NCBI GenBank assembly: GCA_963791315.1
Contig: CAWBRQ010000003.1
Coordinates: 115,059 to 179,058, forward strand
DNA from: JACCZX01 sp963791315
GTDB taxonomy: Bacteria; Pseudomonadota; Gammaproteobacteria; Burkholderiales; Burkholderiaceae_F
Length of the DNA: 64,000 bases
Direction of reading: 5' to 3'
In this document: one piece after another, positions 62,155 to 64,000 of the stretch
How positions within the stretch are numbered: the first letter of the stretch is position 1
How the letters are laid out: every line of letters starts with the position of its first letter
Notes under the pieces: generated by a model
The model's input: only the letters and a program-made list of their open reading frames with translations
The model's database searches: none
Told to the model about the DNA's origin: nothing
Made by a program: the position numbers and the translations under genes

Positions 62155-62721
62155 CTAAGCACGCTGTCCGAACAGATCATCTTCGGTCCAGCCGAGTGCA
62201 GCGAGGTCGTCGGTTCGAAAATGCGCTTCGCTAGGCATCACAAACTCGTCCAGTTGCGGTGGCTTGATCGGCGTGCCAGCGAGCATCGCGTGCACCTGGC
62301 CGCGATGGTGAATTTGATGTGTCAGCAAGTGCATCAGCACGTGCCGTGCAAGATCGCGTTGTACGAACGTTTGGCGATCCATTTCTATCACGGCATCGAG
62401 CGCGGTGTCGTCGGAAGCGTCACACCAGTCGATCAGCCGCTGATCGGAATCGACCTGGGCGACAGCTAGTTGGCGCATGTCGTCATAGGGCGTTGCTGAT
62501 CCGAACGCGCGCCGCATGTCGCGCTCGCGGTACAGCGCAGCGATGTAGTACCAATCGACGATCAGGATGTGATTCAGGGTCGCCCACAGGCTGGGGAAGA
62601 AACTGGTGCGCGTTGCCTTGAGTTCGTCGTTGGTCAGCTGGCTGCACGCGCTGTGCAAGCGATGATTAGCCAACCGGTTCGCGCGCGCCAGCGTACGAAA
62701 GTGCTGCAACAAAAGGCTCAT
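62155..62721 (-). CDS. DinB family protein
   Basis: A 188-residue four-helix-bundle protein of the DinB/DfsB type, with metal-binding histidines in LWATLNHILIVDWYY, LMHLLTHQIHHRGQVHAMLAG. Some members are thiol-dependent metalloenzymes, and most are uncharacterised. The start overlaps the stop of the GST gene by 4 bases (ATGA), so they are a pair, which fits a thiol-linked role. The mccB start lies 33 bases downstream of its stop on the same strand. Confidence 0.88.
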   Translation of the reverse strand: MSLLLQHFRTLARANRLANHRLHSACSQLTNDELKATRTSFFPSLWATLNHILIVDWYYIAALYRERDMRRAFGSATPYDDMRQLAVAQVDSDQRLIDWCDASDDTALDAVIEMDRQTFVQRDLARHVLMHLLTHQIHHRGQVHAMLAGTPIKPPQLDEFVMPSEAHFRTDDLAALGWTEDDLFGQRA

Positions 62722-63320
62722 GGTGGTGGCATTGGAGACACACCGGGTGCGGCCGCGACTCGCTCAAGCCACGCACGCACAGCAGGATACGGCGTGATGT
62801 CGAAGCCACCTTCGTCGGCTTTGTGTGTGTAGGCGAACAGCGCCAGGTCGGCAATCGATAGCGCTTCGCCGACGAAAAACGCGCGATCGGACAAATGCCG
62901 GTCCATCACGCCCAGCGCTGCATAACCGCGCTTTTCCAACGCAGGCAGGCGCGCGTCGTCGTGCTTTTTCAGGAACACTCGGATATAGCGCGCGACCGCG
63001 ATCGCCGTCTCATGGCTGTACTGCTCGAAGAACATCCACTGCAGTACGCGTGCTCGTTGGAACCTGTCTTCCGGCACCAGCGGAGTTCCTTCGCCGAGAT
63101 ACCACAGGATCGCATTTGATTCGGGCAAGAACGTGTTCTGGTCAACGGCGAGCACCGGTACCTGACCGTTGGGGTTCATCGCCAAAAACGACGGCGTTTG
63201 CGTTTCACCCTTCAACGTATTGATCTCGCGCCATTGATATGGCAGGCGCAGGTGCTCCAGCGCCATCTTGATCTTGTGGCAGTTGCCGGACGACGCCATT
63301 CCGTAGACAACGTAGCTCAC
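62718..63320 (-). CDS. glutathione S-transferase family protein
   Basis: A 200-residue GST. The N-terminal thioredoxin-like domain has MASSGNCHKIKMALEHLRLPYQW, NPNGQVPVLAVDQNTFLPESNAILWYL (the Pro of cis-PVL and the ESNAI glutathione-binding pair), and the C-terminal helical domain has GEALSIADLALFAYTH. The GTG at 63320 is preferred because GGGAGG lies 4 bases upstream and the protein then opens YVVYGMASSGN, as in related enzymes. It overlaps dinB-like gene by 4 bases. Substrate unknown. Confidence 0.88.
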   Translation of the reverse strand: MSYVVYGMASSGNCHKIKMALEHLRLPYQWREINTLKGETQTPSFLAMNPNGQVPVLAVDQNTFLPESNAILWYLGEGTPLVPEDRFQRARVLQWMFFEQYSHETAIAVARYIRVFLKKHDDARLPALEKRGYAALGVMDRHLSDRAFFVGEALSIADLALFAYTHKADEGGFDITPYPAVRAWLERVAAAPGVSPMPPP

Positions 63321-63358
63321 GAGGCCTCCCTTTTGCGAACGGAAACTAAAGCGAGACC

Positions 63359-63391
63359 GAAGTTTGCCATTGCGCGCATCAGGCAAACTTC
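63359..63391. promoter_or_regulatory. inverted repeat in the metX leader
   Basis: GAAGTTTGCC and GGCAAACTTC form a perfect 10-bp inverted repeat with a 13-base spacer, ending 7 bases before the metX ATG. It could be an operator for a dimeric regulator or an mRNA hairpin that would mask the metX ribosome-binding site. Confidence 0.5.
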
Positions 63392-63398
63392 GTCCGCA

Positions 63399-64000
63399 AT
63401 GGACGCCCAGTCAGGTTCGGTCGGCATCATCACGCCGCAGCTGTTTCGATTCGACGCCGCGCTGCAGTTGTCGAGCGGTGCGTCGATCGACGGCTACTCA
63501 TTGATGTACGAGACCTATGGCGAGCTCGAATGCCGCCCGCAGCAATGCCGTCTTGATTTGCCACGCACTCAATGCATCGCATCATGTGGCGGGCACGCAT
63601 GTCGACGATCCGGATTCTGTCGGATGGTGGGACAACATGGTAGGTCCGGGGAAATCGGTTGATACAAACCGCTTTTTCGTCGTTGGCGTCAATAACCTAG
63701 GTTCTTGTTTTGGTTCCACCGGGCCGATGTCGATCGATCCGTCGTCAGGCAAGCCGTACGGAGCGAGTTTTCCGGTAGTGACGGTGGAAGACTGGGTCAA
63801 TGCGCAGGCACGGCTGGCCGATGTGCTGGGTATCGAGCGCTGGGCGGCTGTGATGGGCGGGTCGCTCGGTGCGATGCAGGCGCTGTCGTGGACGATCCAA
63901 TACCCTGAGCGCATTGCGCACTGTGTGATCGATTGCATCGGCGCCCAGCTCACCGCCGAAGACATTGCATGAACCATATGAACGAACGAGTAGACGACAT
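63399..64000 (+). CDS. metX: homoserine O-acetyltransferase MetX, partial and frameshifted
   Basis: The N-terminal 200 residues of MetX (alpha/beta hydrolase fold), which acylates homoserine for methionine synthesis. The start GIITPQLFRFDAALQLSSG, then YMETYGEL-type sequence, NAVLICHALNASHHVAG, VGWWDNMVGPGKSVDTNRFF, VNNLGSCFGSTGPMS and the nucleophile VMGGSLGAMQAL are clear. A one-base shift near 63524 separates YGEL from NAARSNAV, and another near 63935 follows YPERIAHCVI. The gene runs off the window end, so the C-terminal catalytic Asp and His are not seen. As metX is normally essential for prototrophy, the shifts may be sequence errors. Confidence 0.85.

Overview
The window looks like the chromosome of an uncultured betaproteobacterium, probably Burkholderiales-like. 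The evidence is high G+C coding on both strands, two Bug-family (TctC) periplasmic receptors, an opgGH-type glucan pair, a beta-type MetX, and a liu-type leucine pathway. No rRNA, phage, transposase or CRISPR array was seen. Taxonomy is an inference from gene content only.

Layout. 0-4.3 kb: an ECF sigma/anti-sigma pair, small secreted proteins, a Bug receptor and a DUF1059 gene. 4.3-9.2 kb: a chromosomal integron that has lost its integrase. A LexA box and an attI site resembling that of class 1 integrons are still present, followed by about eight gene cassettes, each ending in an attC site. Cassette products include a dienelactone hydrolase-like protein, a pyrimidine-dimer glycosylase relic, RidA, a lipocalin-like protein, an NTF2-like protein and several unknowns. 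9.2-17 kb: Sel1-repeat protein, sulfatase, YjbQ, MmgE/PrpD, a D-2-hydroxyacid dehydrogenase, ChaA antiporter and DUF5996. 17-28 kb: an Lhr helicase, a second Bug receptor, an aldo/keto reductase and a heavily frameshifted opgG-opgH pair. 28-40 kb: a Crp/Fnr regulator divergent from an intact operon that pairs a Liv-type ABC importer with two acyl-CoA ligases, then a DUF1801 protein with a histone H1-like tail. 40-50.6 kb: a selenocysteine module containing the formate dehydrogenase-N subunits (alpha subunit with an in-frame UGA and a bacterial SECIS hairpin), fdhE, selA, selB and tRNA-Sec, followed by a GcvH-like/DsrE pair. 50.6-63.3 kb: a leucine/isovalerate catabolic region (HMG-CoA lyase, methylcrotonyl-CoA carboxylase alpha and beta, hydratase, acyl-CoA dehydrogenase), DinB and GST. 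63.4 kb to the end: the start of metX.

How it fits together. The Sec locus makes the selenoprotein it sits beside: SelA charges the selC tRNA, SelB delivers it at the UGA of fdnG, and FdhE helps mature the enzyme; selD is not in the window. The Liv importer would bring in an acid that the two ligases activate to CoA thioesters. The liu genes convert a branched acyl-CoA to acetoacetate plus acetyl-CoA.

Sequence quality caveat. At least a dozen genes carry single-base frameshifts while each reading-frame segment stays well conserved. The shifts are patchy: none were seen in 29.7-40.2 kb or 49.5-63.3 kb, and they are dense in opgGH. Some are probably assembly errors, so broken genes are described with that in mind.
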